DNA of 64,000 nucleotides from Allorhizobium pseudoryzae. GTDB lineage: Bacteria; Pseudomonadota; Alphaproteobacteria; Rhizobiales; Rhizobiaceae. Both the position numbers and the translations under genes were made by a program. The notes beneath the pieces were generated by a model. It was not told where the DNA came from. It ran no database searches and was given only the letters and a program-made list of their open reading frames with translations. Below, in pieces: positions 9,299-17,671 of this stretch. The stretch is from the NCBI RefSeq assembly GCF_011046245.1, contig NZ_CP049241.1:3302001-3366000 (forward strand). The letters run 5' to 3'. How positions within the stretch are numbered: the first letter of the stretch is position 1; each line of letters begins with the position of its first letter.

Positions 9299-9808
9299 TC
9301 AGAACTCGGCGCCGTAGAGCCCGCTCTCGCTCTCGACCAGCAGTTTCGACATGCCCACCGACTGGACATCCTGATCGAGCTTCGGCGAATAGGCAACCGA
9401 GAGCCAGTTGATGTGAAAGCCGTTCTTCTCGAAGAAGGACACCGCATCGTTGTTCAGCGCATGGGTTTCGAGCTTCACCATCTCGAAATCCTGTTCGCGG
9501 ATCACCTTCTCCATTTCCTGCAGCAGGACGGAGCCGATGCCGCGGCGCTGATGATCCGGATCGACCCAGAAATCGGTGATCACCTCGTCCAGGTTTTCGC
9601 GCGCCGCCCAGCCCACCGGCTGTCCGTTTTCCTCCACCACAACGATGGTCAGCCAGGAGGATTGGACAAAACCGGAAAAGGCATTGATGGCATTGTTGCG
9701 AATATCCTCATTACCGCCGATCGGCCCCATGGCCTGAGCCCAGGCGCGCAGGCCGATTTCGGTCAGCACCGCCACATCGTCTTCACGGGCATTGCGGATG
9801 GTCAGCAT
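9299..9808 (-). CDS. GNAT family N-acetyltransferase
   Basis: A 169-residue GNAT protein starting MLTIRNAREDDVAVLTEIGL. The acetyl-CoA loop is QRRGIGSVLLQEMEKVI after the strand DEVITDFWVDPDH; the fold closes with NNDAVSFFEKNGFHINW. An extra 30-residue C-terminal stretch follows. The start at 9808 is chosen over the in-frame 9844 because homologous GNAT proteins begin at this strand. Substrate unknown. Its upstream region (9809-10076) is shared with the divergent YjhX-type gene. Confidence 0.87.
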   Translation of the reverse strand: MLTIRNAREDDVAVLTEIGLRAWAQAMGPIGGNEDIRNNAINAFSGFVQSSWLTIVVVEENGQPVGWAARENLDEVITDFWVDPDHQRRGIGSVLLQEMEKVIREQDFEMVKLETHALNNDAVSFFEKNGFHINWLSVAYSPKLDQDVQSVGMSKLLVESESGLYGAEF

Positions 9809-10076
9809 ACTCGTTCCGTCAGGTTGCAGGAGCGAGTAGAACACCGGTGCGGCTGCTTTCCAAGCAAAACATTACGGTCAACAGGTTGAAAGCGCGGGTT
9901 TTTCTCTTTACCTTGTCGGTGAAACAGGAGTTTTGATGTCCAACTCGTCCGAGTCCCGTTAAGGGGCGGCCTGCCGAAAGCATCGCGGGCTGCCCACACA
10001 AGACCGAGCCCCGGCGCAAATCTTTGCGTCCGGACCTTTCTTGTTGTCCCAAAGGGGACCTTCGGACTTCACGACC
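9809..10076. other. Intergenic region between divergent GNAT and YjhX-type genes
   Basis: A 268-base gap with no convincing gene. It must carry promoters for both flanking genes. A short hairpin (GTCCC 10046-10050 with GGGAC 10055-10059) lies just ahead of the YjhX-type start. Nothing else stands out. Confidence 0.5.
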
Positions 10077-10334
10077 ATGGACATATCCCGCGCCGAACAG
10101 CGCATTCTCCACCTGCTCGCCCAGGGCGGCAGGATCGAACTTCCCCGCAACGCCGAGCGCAAGATCGATCACGTGCATCTCTTCACCCGCGAGGGCTGGA
10201 AGTTCGCCGGCCTCGACCTTCGGACGTTCCGCAAATTGAAGCAGAAACGCGCCATCGCCTCGAAGAACGGTCAGCCCTACCGCATCACAGAACGCGGCCT
10301 CGTTCTGGTGCGCGCCGAGCAGGACAACCGGTGA
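10077..10334 (+). CDS. YjhX-type (UPF0386) protein, putative toxin
   Basis: An 85-residue protein matching the YjhX/UPF0386 family: it begins MDISRAEQRILHLLAQGGRI and continues with HVHLFTREGWKFAG, LDLRTFRKLKQKRAIASK and PYRITERGLVLVRAEQDNR, covering the full family length. Members have been annotated as toxins of a YjhX/YjhQ pair in which YjhQ is a GNAT protein; here a GNAT gene lies next to it but in divergent orientation. The charged, winged-helix-like sequence suggests nucleic-acid binding. The ATG at 10077 is chosen because the family starts with M-[ND]-I-S-R-A-E-Q-R. A GC-rich hairpin follows at 10341-10369. Confidence 0.85.
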   Translation: MDISRAEQRILHLLAQGGRIELPRNAERKIDHVHLFTREGWKFAGLDLRTFRKLKQKRAIASKNGQPYRITERGLVLVRAEQDNR

Positions 10335-10340
10335 CGGCGA

Positions 10341-10369
10341 GACCGGCGCCGGGGGATCTGGCGCCGGTC
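10341..10369 (+). terminator. Hairpin after YjhX-type gene
   Basis: GACCGGCGCC (10341-10350) and GGCGCCGGTC (10360-10369) form a perfect 10-bp stem with a 9-base loop, 6 bases after the stop codon, followed by TTGTCTGT. The T-tract is weak, so termination may be partial. Confidence 0.55.
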
Positions 10370-10398
10370 TTGTCTGTAACTACAGATGTCGTTACATT
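10370..10398 (+). promoter_or_regulatory. Candidate brnTA promoter with palindromic operator
   Basis: TTGTCT (10370-10375), a 17-base spacer and TACATT (10393-10398) form a plausible sigma-70 promoter. The spacer holds an inverted repeat TGTAAC (10375-10380) and GTTACA (10391-10396) with 10 bases between, a good operator candidate for the BrnA ribbon-helix-helix repressor, since brnTA operons are known to be autoregulated. The predicted start point is at or next to the brnT ATG. Confidence 0.5.
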
Positions 10399-10403
10399 GT
10401 CGC

Positions 10404-10712
10404 ATGATGTTCGAGTGGAACGAGACGAAAAATCGCGCCAACCTGCAGAAGCACGGCGTCTCCTTCGAAGAGGCGATGCTGATCTTCTCCGGTCCGGTTT
10501 TGACGGCGCGCGACGATCGCTTTGACTATGGCGAAGAGCGATGGATCAGCATTGGTGCGATTGCGGACCTGGTTGTCATCGTCGCCGTCCACACGGACAG
10601 AAACGGCGTAACGCGCCTCATCTCTGCGCGTTTCGCCAATCGAAAGGAAAGGCAAAGATATCATGAGCATCTCGCCGCAACGTCTGAAGGCGCTGGAAAC
10701 ACGAAGCAATGA
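10404..10712 (+). CDS. brnT: BrnT family toxin
   Basis: A 102-residue protein of the BrnT family, RelE-fold ribonuclease toxins that inhibit translation. It shows the family pattern: FEWNETKNRANLQKHGVSFEEAMLIF, then DDRFDYGEERWISIGAI, VIVAVHT and the C-terminal RLISARFANRKERQRYHEH, which holds the conserved basic residues of the active surface. The double ATG at 10404/10407 is the likely start; an in-frame ATG at 10386 lies inside the putative operator. The predicted promoter places the transcript start near 10405, so the mRNA may be leaderless or nearly so. The next gene, brnA, overlaps the last 50 bases, the usual toxin-first order of this system. Confidence 0.9.
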   Translation: MMFEWNETKNRANLQKHGVSFEEAMLIFSGPVLTARDDRFDYGEERWISIGAIADLVVIVAVHTDRNGVTRLISARFANRKERQRYHEHLAATSEGAGNTKQ

Positions 10713-10914
10713 GGATATCGATTACAGCGATATTCCCGAGCTCGACGAGAGCTTCTTTGCGGCCGCAGAACTTGTCCAGCCGATCGCCAAATCACAGGTG
10801 ACGCTGCGCATTGATGCCGATGTCCTCGACTGGTTTCGCGCGCAGGGAAAAGGATACCAGACGCGCATCAATGCGGTTCTGAAGGCTTACATGCGCATTC
10901 AGTCGAAGCGTTAA
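10663..10914 (+). CDS. brnA: BrnA family antitoxin
   Basis: An 83-residue antitoxin of the BrnA family. The N-terminal 50 residues (RSNEDIDYSDIPELDESFF) are the acidic toxin-binding part; the C-terminal VTLRIDADVLDWFRAQGKGYQTRINAVLKAYM is the ribbon-helix-helix DNA-binding domain through which BrnA dimers repress their own promoter. The gene overlaps brnT by 50 bases in another frame, so the two should be co-expressed. A 17-bp perfect hairpin follows at 10938-10983. Confidence 0.92.
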   Translation: MSISPQRLKALETRSNEDIDYSDIPELDESFFAAAELVQPIAKSQVTLRIDADVLDWFRAQGKGYQTRINAVLKAYMRIQSKR

Positions 10915-10937
10915 ACCCCGGCTCAAAGGCTGCACAA

Positions 10938-10983
10938 CCGCCCCATGGCGACCGCCGACTGATCGACGGTCGCCATGGGGCGG
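10938..10983. terminator. Long hairpin between convergent brnA and gatA
   Basis: A perfect 17-bp inverted repeat (10938-10954 and 10967-10983, arms starting CCGCCCCATGG) encloses a 12-base loop. It lies between the converging genes brnA and gatA and could end transcription from both sides, although no T-run follows on either strand. Confidence 0.55.
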
Positions 10984-10996
10984 AGGGTAAGCCCGC

Positions 10997-12478
10997 TTAC
11001 CACCAGGCCTTCGGCGAAAACGTGCCGGCGGCCTGTTCGATGACGTGTGCGGTCTTGAACAGCGTCTCTTCCTCAAAAGCCTTGCCGATCAACTGAAGTC
11101 CCAGCGGCAGGCCTTTGGAGTCGAGACCGGCCGGCACCGAAATGCCCGGAAGGCCTGCCATGTTGAGCGTGATGGTGAAGACGTCCTGCAGGTACATTTT
11201 CACCGGATCGGCGGCCAGCTCCTTGTCGCCGATGGCAAAGGCGGAGGTCGGCGTGATCGGCGCGAGGATCGCATCCACGCCGGCGTGGAAGGCATCCTCG
11301 AAGTCGCGCTTGATCAGCGTGCGCACCTTCTGCGCCTTCAGGTAATAGGCGTCGTAATAGCCGGCGGAAAGCACGTAGGTGCCGATCATGATGCGGCGCT
11401 GCACTTCCTTGCCGAAGCCGGCTGCACGGGTCTTCTCGTACATGTCGGCAATGTCGCGGCCCTCGACGCGCAGGCCGTAGCGCACGCCGTCATACCGGGC
11501 GAGGTTCGACGAGGCTTCCGCAGGTGCGACGATGTAATAGGCCGGCAGGGCGTATTTCGTGTGCGGCAGAGAGATCTCCACCACTTCGGCACCGGCATCC
11601 TTCAGCCACTCGACACCCTGCCCCCAGAGCTTTTCGATCTCGTCCGACATGCCGTCGAGGCGATATTCCTTCGGAATGCCGATCTTCATGCCCTTCAGAG
11701 ACTGGCCGAGCGCCGCCTCGTAATCCGGCACCGGAAGATCGACGGAGGTCGTGTCCTTCTTGTCGACGCCGGCCATGGATTTGAGCAGGATCGCTGCATC
11801 GCGCACGTCGCGTGCGATCGGGCCGGCCTGATCGAGCGAGGAGGCGTAAGCAACGATGCCGAAGCGCGAGCAGCGGCCATAGGTGGGCTTGATGCCGACG
11901 GTGCCGGTAAAGGCGGCCGGCTGGCGGATCGAGCCGCCGGTATCGGTGGCGGTGGCGCCGGCGCACAGATGCGCGGCAACGGCGGCCGCCGAACCGCCGG
12001 AGGAACCGCCCGGCACCAGCTTCTCATCGGAGCCTTCGGCCTTCCACGGGTTGACGGCGGGGCCGTAATAGGAGCTCTCGTTGGAGGATCCCATAGCGAA
12101 CTCGTCCATGTTGAGCTTGCCGAGCATGACGGCGCCTTCGGCCCAGAGCCTTCCGGTGACGGTCGATTCGTATTTCGGCTTGAAACCGTCGAGAATGTGG
12201 CTGCAGGCCTGGGTGTGCACGCCTTCGGTGGCAAACAGGTCCTTGACGCCAAGCGGGATGCCTTCCAGCGCGCCGCCTTTTCCATCCGCCAGACGGGCGT
12301 CGGAGGCTTTCGCCATCTCGATCGCCTTGTCGGGCGTCACCGCCACATAGGCGTTCAGCGCGCCATTGGCGGCATCGATGGCCGCCAGATAGCTCTCCGT
12401 CAGTTCGACGGCGGAAATCTCGCGGGCCTTCAACTTGTCACGGGCGGCGGCGATGGTCAGGCTTTTAAGGTCGGTCAT
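10997..12478 (-). CDS. gatA: Aspartyl/glutamyl-tRNA(Asn/Gln) amidotransferase subunit A
   Basis: A 493-residue amidase-signature protein, the glutaminase subunit of GatCAB; it releases ammonia from glutamine for transfer to the aminoacyl-tRNA held by GatB. The Ser-cisSer-Lys triad is visible: lysine in [13 protein letters not shown], the cis-serine in [13 protein letters not shown] and the nucleophile in [13 protein letters not shown]. Further family motifs: [18 protein letters not shown] and [22 protein letters not shown]. The start at ATG 12478 gives the usual rhizobial N-terminus [10 protein letters not shown]; an ATG three codons earlier is possible. gatC lies 55 bases upstream. Confidence 0.97.
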   Translation of the reverse strand: MTDLKSLTIAAARDKLKAREISAVELTESYLAAIDAANGALNAYVAVTPDKAIEMAKASDARLADGKGGALEGIPLGVKDLFATEGVHTQACSHILDGFKPKYESTVTGRLWAEGAVMLGKLNMDEFAMGSSNESSYYGPAVNPWKAEGSDEKLVPGGSSGGSAAAVAAHLCAGATATDTGGSIRQPAAFTGTVGIKPTYGRCSRFGIVAYASSLDQAGPIARDVRDAAILLKSMAGVDKKDTTSVDLPVPDYEAALGQSLKGMKIGIPKEYRLDGMSDEIEKLWGQGVEWLKDAGAEVVEISLPHTKYALPAYYIVAPAEASSNLARYDGVRYGLRVEGRDIADMYEKTRAAGFGKEVQRRIMIGTYVLSAGYYDAYYLKAQKVRTLIKRDFEDAFHAGVDAILAPITPTSAFAIGDKELAADPVKMYLQDVFTITLNMAGLPGISVPAGLDSKGLPLGLQLIGKAFEEETLFKTAHVIEQAAGTFSPKAWW

Positions 12479-12533
12479 GGTGGTCAATCAGCTCAATTCG
12501 AAGACGGCGGATAAAGGTCGGAGGCGCGGGCGC

Positions 12534-12821
12534 TTACTCGACAACCTTCGGCACGAGGAAGAAATTCTGGTCGGTATTCGGCGCATTGGCGACAATATCG
12601 GCCGCCTTGTCGCCATCGGTCACGGCATCGGCGCGCTGGCGCATCGTGATCGGCGTGACGGAGGTCATCGGCTCGACGCCCGAGACATCCACTTCGGACA
12701 GTTGCTCGACGAAGCCCAGGATGCCGTTCAGCTCACCCATCATCCGTTCGGCCTCCTCATCGGTCACGGCAATACGGGACAGGCGCGCGACGCGCTTCAC
12801 GGTGGCAAGGTCGACAGACAT
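12534..12821 (-). CDS. gatC: Aspartyl/glutamyl-tRNA(Asn/Gln) amidotransferase subunit C
   Basis: A 95-residue subunit that wraps around and stabilises GatA in the GatCAB complex. It has the family pattern: [18 protein letters not shown] at the N-terminus, [22 protein letters not shown] in the middle and the C-terminal [14 protein letters not shown]. The start at ATG 12821 matches the family length and is preceded on the minus strand by a purine-rich AGAGAG; the longer frame to 12881 is not supported. First gene of the gatC-gatA unit. Confidence 0.96.
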   Translation of the reverse strand: MSVDLATVKRVARLSRIAVTDEEAERMMGELNGILGFVEQLSEVDVSGVEPMTSVTPITMRQRADAVTDGDKAADIVANAPNTDQNFFLVPKVVE

Positions 12822-12970
12822 CATCTCTCTCCGGCTTCTGGATTTCCCTCCCGCTATAATGGCCGCATCCGGTCGGCGCAACGGGTTTGGTTTCGGCTTC
12901 TCTTGCGATCATCAGAAAAGCCGCGACCGCATTTGCGGCCGCGGCTTCGAAGTGCGGAGACCTTCGCGGA

Positions 12971-13675
12971 TCAGATCGACAGCGTCACGCCCACCTTCGG
13001 CGTTTCCACTCGTGTCTTCAAGCCTTCCATGCCCTTCACGAAGGTGTCCGGCGTCTGCTCGATAATCGGGAAGGAGCCGTAGTGGCAGGGGATCGCATGC
13101 TTGAAATCGAAGAAGCGCTGGCAGGCAAGTGCCGCCACGGCACCGCCCATCGTGAAGCGGTCGCCGATCGGAACCAGGCCGATATCCGGCTGATGGAGTT
13201 CGTTGATCAGGCCCATGTCGGTAAAGATGTCGGTATCGCCCATGTGGAGCAGCGAGGGCTCGCCTTCGAAGTGCAGCATCAGGCCATTGGCGTTGCCGAG
13301 CGCGTGCGAGACGCCGTCCTCGGTGATCTGCGCGGATGAGTGCAGCGCCTGGGTGAAGGTGGCGGTGAAGCTACCGAAACCGACCGTGCCACCGGTATTG
13401 CCCATTTCGAGCCGGCTGACACCCTTGGAACCCAGCCAGGCGGCAAGATCGGCATTGGCGAGCACCACGGCACCGGTTTCCTGGGCAAGCGCAATCGTAT
13501 CGCCCACATGGTCGCCATGGCCGTGGGTCAGCAAGATATGGGTGATGCCATCCGCCGCCATCTTGCGGTCATGTCCGGCAAAACCCGGATTGCCGGTCAG
13601 GAACGGGTCGATCAGGATCTTGGCATCCGCCGTTTCAATCCGGAAGGCCGAATGGCCAAGCCAGGTGATCTTCAT
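12971..13675 (-). CDS. UPF0173 metal-dependent hydrolase (metallo-beta-lactamase fold)
   Basis: A 234-residue protein of the UPF0173/YtkL group. Metal ligands are in [10 protein letters not shown] (HxHxDH), a further histidine in the ALHSSAQI region, aspartate in [12 protein letters not shown] and histidine in [10 protein letters not shown]. The N-terminus [15 protein letters not shown] and DPFLTGNPG are typical. The family is related to L-ascorbate lactonase and phosphodiesterase-like enzymes; the real substrate is unknown. ATG 13675 is preceded by AAGGAG on the minus strand, a strong ribosome-binding site that decides the start. The gene is divergent from ruvX. Confidence 0.9.
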   Translation of the reverse strand: MKITWLGHSAFRIETADAKILIDPFLTGNPGFAGHDRKMAADGITHILLTHGHGDHVGDTIALAQETGAVVLANADLAAWLGSKGVSRLEMGNTGGTVGFGSFTATFTQALHSSAQITEDGVSHALGNANGLMLHFEGEPSLLHMGDTDIFTDMGLINELHQPDIGLVPIGDRFTMGGAVAALACQRFFDFKHAIPCHYGSFPIIEQTPDTFVKGMEGLKTRVETPKVGVTLSI

Positions 13676-13880
13676 GGAAAATCTCCTTGTTGTCTCTGCG
13701 ATTTGGTATGAAGGCTCGGTCGGACCGAGCGGTGAACAATCAGGGCCGCCATTCCACCTTACGCAGCGCTGCGCGACGCGGATCTGTCGGGTCACGGGCT
13801 AGCATATATGTTCCCGCCTCAGTAAGGGAAGCACAGGCACGCGCCATGGGTGCGCACGCGAACCAGCAGAGGGCCAAGAC

Positions 13881-14372
13881 ATGGCGACACTGACGATCGA
13901 GGAACTGGCGGCCACACTTCAGCCCGGGCAGGCGATCGCAGGCCTTGATCTCGGCACCAAGACGATCGGGCTTGCGATGTCCGATCTCGGGCGCCGCTTC
14001 GCCTCGCCGCGCCCCGTCATCAAGCGGGTGAAATTCACGCAAGACGCCGAGGTGCTTCTCGATTTTGCAGCTCGGGAAAAGGTCGCGGCTTTCGTCATCG
14101 GTCTGCCGATGAACATGGATGGCTCTGCTGGTCCGCGGGTTCAGGCGACCCGCGCCTTCGTTCGCACCATGAGCGAAAAGACGGAGATCCCCTTCGTCTT
14201 CTGGGACGAGCGCCTGTCGACGGTCGCCGCCGAACGGGCGCTGCTGGAAATGGATGTCTCGCGGGCCAAGCGCAAGGAACGCATCGATTCGGCGGCCGCG
14301 AGTTTCATCCTTCAAGGGGCGCTGGACAGGCTTTCGTTGCTGATGGCGGATGCGGAGACGCGCGAGGTCTGA
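13881..14372 (+). CDS. ruvX: Putative pre-16S rRNA nuclease / Holliday junction resolvase RuvX (YqgF)
   Basis: A 163-residue RNase H-fold protein of the YqgF/RuvX family, essential in many bacteria for maturing the 5' end of 16S rRNA and once proposed as a Holliday junction resolvase. Acidic catalytic residues are at D23 in [14 protein letters not shown]109-E110 in [17 protein letters not shown] and D136 in [14 protein letters not shown]. The length is a little longer than E. coli YqgF because of a short N-terminal extension. Its 3' end overlaps the convergent DUF6105 gene by about 60 bases. Confidence 0.93.
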   Translation: MATLTIEELAATLQPGQAIAGLDLGTKTIGLAMSDLGRRFASPRPVIKRVKFTQDAEVLLDFAAREKVAAFVIGLPMNMDGSAGPRVQATRAFVRTMSEKTEIPFVFWDERLSTVAAERALLEMDVSRAKRKERIDSAAASFILQGALDRLSLLMADAETREV

Positions 14373-14641
14373 CGCGTCTGCCACCAGGTGGCAATCGCCT
14401 TCCTGCGCCGGAAGATCACAATCGCGAAGACCAGCAGACTGTCGAAGGCAATGGCGCGCGCCACCAGCGGCGGCAGGTCTTCCGGCGGAATGCCGAGAAT
14501 ATTGCCGTAGATCTGGAAGACCAGGTCATGCGTCTGGCGCGTCAGCATGAAGAAGCCGAAGCTCATGTCGTAATAGGACAGGCCGTACCAGGCTCCAAGC
14601 AAAGCCACGGGTCCGGCCCACAGGATCAGAAACCACTTCAT
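14312..14641 (-). CDS. DUF6105 family small membrane protein
   Basis: A 109-residue protein with two hydrophobic segments, one at the N-terminus ([23 protein letters not shown]) and one around residues 62-77 ([15 protein letters not shown]), joined by the conserved-looking [28 protein letters not shown]. It resembles a small membrane protein family conserved in Rhizobiaceae next to ruvX (annotated, to my recollection, as DUF6105). Function unknown. Its ATG overlaps the stop of the tiny gene upstream (ATGA), implying translational coupling. The last 20 codons overlap the ruvX 3' end. Confidence 0.75.
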   Translation of the reverse strand: MKWFLILWAGPVALLGAWYGLSYYDMSFGFFMLTRQTHDLVFQIYGNILGIPPEDLPPLVARAIAFDSLLVFAIVIFRRRKAIATWWQTRQTSRVSASAISNESLSSAP

Positions 14642-14808
14642 GCGGCCTCTCCTTTCATCGCCATGCTATCCGCCGGAATGACACTCCAGCGGACAAGAGC
14701 CATCATGCTCAAAACAAGCGCCGGAACGGCGATGTCCAGCGGCAGAACCACGAAGACGGTGAGCGACGTCAGGAGCAACGCAAGACTGTAGACGCGGTTT
14801 CCCGGCAC
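14638..14808 (-). CDS. Small (56 aa) membrane protein, coupled to DUF6105 gene
   Basis: A GTG-initiated 56-codon frame. The product begins MPGNRVYSLALLLTSLTVFV and has one or two hydrophobic segments (about residues 7-22 and 27-38) followed by RWSVIP and a short hydrophilic end, MKGEAA. GAAGG lies about 9 bases before the GTG. Its TGA overlaps the ATG of the DUF6105 gene (ATGA), an arrangement hard to explain unless the frame is translated. A CtrA-type TTAA-N7-TTAAC motif lies 23 bases upstream. I do not recognise a family; existence is likely, not proved. Confidence 0.55.
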   Translation of the reverse strand: MPGNRVYSLALLLTSLTVFVVLPLDIAVPALVLSMMALVRWSVIPADSMAMKGEAA

Positions 14809-14830
14809 GGCTCGACCTTCAGGGGCACGG

Positions 14831-14846
14831 TTAACGTTTCGTTAAC
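14831..14846. promoter_or_regulatory. CtrA-like binding site (TTAA-N7-TTAAC)
   Basis: TTAACGTTTCGTTAAC matches the full CtrA recognition sequence TTAA-N7-TTAAC known from Caulobacter and Rhizobiales. It is also an almost perfect palindrome (GTTAACG/CGTTAAC), so it reads on either strand. It lies 23 bases upstream of the small membrane-protein gene at 14808. The 14809-14936 gap holds nothing else notable except another GTTAAC near 14895. Confidence 0.5.
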
Positions 14847-14936
14847 GCAGAAGGTAGAGATCGAGCGGCAAAGAGCAAACGAAACCCCGCAGTATGGTTA
14901 ACGCTTGAGACGCAAGCCCACCCGGCTGTGGGAAAC

Positions 14937-16589
14937 TCAGGTCGCGGCCGGATAGAGAAGGTCCACGACGTAAGAGGCATCGAAGCGCGAATCGAGCATG
15001 CCGTAGGTCGTGCGCCAGCCGCCGGCCAGCCGCGTTTCAAGGAAGGCATCGGCAATCTTGCCGGCCCCGAGGCGGAAGAGTTCGGCCGCACCGGCAGCCA
15101 GCGCCAGCTGTTCGACCAGAAGGCGGGCCGCCCCCTCGTCGCGCTCGGCGAGCGCCATGGCAGCCCGCAGCACGTCGGTGGTCTTGCGACCGCTCGGCCC
15201 AAGATCGCGCTCCAGCGCGGCAAACACCGTTTCGAAGAGATCACGGCCGCGGCTCAGCACGCGCAGCACGTCGAGCGCCATCACATTGCCAGACCCTTCC
15301 CAGATCGCGTTGACCGGCGCTTCCCGGTAATGGCGGGCGAGCGGACGCTCCTCGACGTAACCGTTGCCGCCCAAACATTCCATCGCCTCGTAGATCAGCG
15401 ACGGGGCGATCTTGCAGACCCAGTATTTGATAACCGGCGTCATCACGCGCGCATAGGCCGCGTCAGAAGGATTGCTGCCGGCCTTGTCGAAGGATTCCGC
15501 CAGACGATAGGACAAGGCGGTCGCGGCGGCCACGTCCAGCGCCATGTCGGCGAGCACCCTTGTCATCAGCGGCTGGTCGATGAGGTTCTTGCCGAACACG
15601 CTGCGGCCCCGGCAGTGGTGCACGGCTTCGGCCAGCGAGGCGCGCATGATGCCGGCCGAGGCCAGCGCGCAGTCGAGCCTCGTCAACGTCACCATGTCGA
15701 GGATGGTGCGCACGCCGCCGCCCGCATCTCCCAGGAGGTAACCGAAGGCATCGACGAACTCGACCTCGGAGGAGGCATTCGAGCGGTTGCCGAGCTTGTC
15801 CTTCAGTCGCTGGAACTGCAGGCCGTTGGCGGTACCATCTTCCAGGAGGCGCGGCACGAGGAAGCAGCCGATACCCTCCGGCATCTGGGCGAGCATGATG
15901 AAGGCGTCGCTCATCGGCGCCGACATGAACCATTTGTGGCCGGAGAGCCGATAGACCCCCTCGCCCACCCGTTCCGCGGTCGAGCGGTTGGCGCGCACAT
16001 CGGTGCCGCCCTGTTTTTCCGTCATGCCCATGCCGAGCGTGATCGCGCTCTTCTGAAAGGCCGGGCGATTGGAGCTGTCATATTTGCGCGACAGGATGCG
16101 CGGCGCCCATTCCTTGTGGACGCGCGGCGAGGCCATCATCGCGGCAACCGAGGCACTCGTCATCGTCAGCGGGCAGAGATGGCCGCATTCGAGCTGCGCC
16201 GTCAGGTAAAAGCGGGCAGCGCGCGCTCGGTGCTGCGCATTGCGGGTTTCCGGCGCGTTCTCCCAGATCGAGGAATGCAGGCCGCTTGCCATGGAGCGGC
16301 GCATCAGCGCATGCCAGGCTGGGTGAAACTCGACCGTATCCAGCCGTTCGCCACGGGGACCATGCGTCTTCAGCTTCGGCGGGCTTTCATTTGCCATCCG
16401 GGCCAGTTCCTGCGCCTCGGGCGAGGTCACGTAACGGCCCAGAGCGTCGAATTCCTCGCGCGCGGCACGGTGCAGGCCGGCGGTCAGATCCACCATCAGC
16501 GGGTCTGTTCTATAGGCATTGATACCGGACCAGAGGCTGGGCTGGTTCAGCTCGTTGAATGGTTCGTCGGTCCGGGTCATCTGATTCAT
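14937..16589 (-). CDS. AidB-like acyl-CoA dehydrogenase
   Basis: A 550-residue acyl-CoA dehydrogenase-fold flavoprotein of the AidB/isovaleryl-CoA dehydrogenase-like group. Motifs: LTMTSASVAAMM, GMGMTEKQGGTDVRAN (FAD and substrate contact, the AidB-type TEKQGGSD box), YRLSGHKWFMSAPMSDAF, RTRLDCA-like LTRLDCALASAGIMR, GRSVFGKNLIDQPLM and AMECLGGNGYVEE, then IWEGSGNVMALDVLR. The N-terminal 150 residues and the C-terminal helical tail match AidB, which in E. coli is linked to the alkylation-damage response and binds DNA. Here neither regulation nor activity can be told. Start at 16589; ATG 16580 is an alternative. Confidence 0.88.
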   Translation of the reverse strand: MNQMTRTDEPFNELNQPSLWSGINAYRTDPLMVDLTAGLHRAAREEFDALGRYVTSPEAQELARMANESPPKLKTHGPRGERLDTVEFHPAWHALMRRSMASGLHSSIWENAPETRNAQHRARAARFYLTAQLECGHLCPLTMTSASVAAMMASPRVHKEWAPRILSRKYDSSNRPAFQKSAITLGMGMTEKQGGTDVRANRSTAERVGEGVYRLSGHKWFMSAPMSDAFIMLAQMPEGIGCFLVPRLLEDGTANGLQFQRLKDKLGNRSNASSEVEFVDAFGYLLGDAGGGVRTILDMVTLTRLDCALASAGIMRASLAEAVHHCRGRSVFGKNLIDQPLMTRVLADMALDVAAATALSYRLAESFDKAGSNPSDAAYARVMTPVIKYWVCKIAPSLIYEAMECLGGNGYVEERPLARHYREAPVNAIWEGSGNVMALDVLRVLSRGRDLFETVFAALERDLGPSGRKTTDVLRAAMALAERDEGAARLLVEQLALAAGAAELFRLGAGKIADAFLETRLAGGWRTTYGMLDSRFDASYVVDLLYPAAT

Positions 16590-16714
16590 GGGGTGCTTGT
16601 AATCGATATTGGCGGAAATTGCATGGGGATCTGGGATTCTCGTTCAAAGCATCCGCTTGCCCCTTGGCCTGCCTGTCTCTATAGACCGCGTGACACCAGC
16701 GGAGGACGTTTTAC

Positions 16715-17671
16715 GTGGTCTTCTTCCCCCACCGCCATCTCCTCGGGATCAAGGGCCTGACCGAGCAGGATATCACATTCCTTCTCGACAGGGCCGACGA
16801 GGCGGTCAAAATCAGCCGGCAACGCGAAAAGAAAACATCGACGCTGCGCGGCCTGACACAGATCAATCTTTTCTTCGAAGCCTCCACCCGCACCCAATCC
16901 TCCTTCGAGCTTGCGGGCAAGCGGCTTGGCGCCGACGTCATGAACATGTCCGTCGGGAACTCCTCGGTCAAGAAGGGCGAGACGCTCATCGACACGGCGA
17001 TGACGCTGAACGCCATGCGCCCGGACGTGCTGGTCATCCGCCATTCCAGTGCCGGGGCGGCAGCCCTTCTCTCGCAGAAGGTCGCCTGCTCGGTGGTCAA
17101 TGCCGGTGACGGCCAGCACGAGCACCCGACGCAGGCGCTGCTCGATGCCCTCACCATCCGCCGCGCCAAGGGGAAACTCTCGCGCATCATCGTCGCCATC
17201 TGCGGCGACGTGCTGCATTCGCGTGTGGCTCGCTCCAACATCCTGCTGCTGAACGCCATGGGCGCCCGCGTGCGGGTCGTGGCCCCCGCCACGCTGCTTC
17301 CCTCCGGCATAGCCCAGATGGGCGTCGAGGTCTTCCATTCCATGGAAGAGGGTCTGAAGGATGCCGACGTGGTGATGATGCTGCGCCTGCAGCGCGAGCG
17401 CATGTCCGGCGCCTTCGTGCCGTCGGTGCGCGAATACTTCCACTTCTACGGCCTTGATGCCGAAAAGCTGAAGGCGGCGAAGGAGGATGCGCTTGTGATG
17501 CATCCCGGACCGATGAACCGCGGCGTCGAGATCGCCTCTGAAGTGGCGGACGGACCTCAGAGCGTCATCGAAAGCCAGGTGGAAATGGGCGTTGCGGTGC
17601 GAATGGCAGTTCTGGAAACGCTGCTCGTCTCGCAGAACCAGGGCCCGCGCAGCGAAGGAGTGGGCGCATGA
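16715..17671 (+). CDS. pyrB: Aspartate carbamoyltransferase catalytic subunit
   Basis: A 318-residue catalytic chain making carbamoyl-aspartate from carbamoyl phosphate and aspartate in pyrimidine synthesis. Carbamoyl-phosphate site: [20 protein letters not shown]; then [55 protein letters not shown] and the aspartate-binding [10 protein letters not shown] with [13 protein letters not shown]. Translation starts at a GTG; GGAGGA 9 bases ahead supports it. No regulatory pyrI follows; instead a dihydroorotase-like gene overlaps the stop (ATGA). That pairing is the signature of class A-type complexes in which an inactive dihydroorotase homologue is needed for assembly. Confidence 0.96.
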   Translation: MVFFPHRHLLGIKGLTEQDITFLLDRADEAVKISRQREKKTSTLRGLTQINLFFEASTRTQSSFELAGKRLGADVMNMSVGNSSVKKGETLIDTAMTLNAMRPDVLVIRHSSAGAAALLSQKVACSVVNAGDGQHEHPTQALLDALTIRRAKGKLSRIIVAICGDVLHSRVARSNILLLNAMGARVRVVAPATLLPSGIAQMGVEVFHSMEEGLKDADVVMMLRLQRERMSGAFVPSVREYFHFYGLDAEKLKAAKEDALVMHPGPMNRGVEIASEVADGPQSVIESQVEMGVAVRMAVLETLLVSQNQGPRSEGVGA

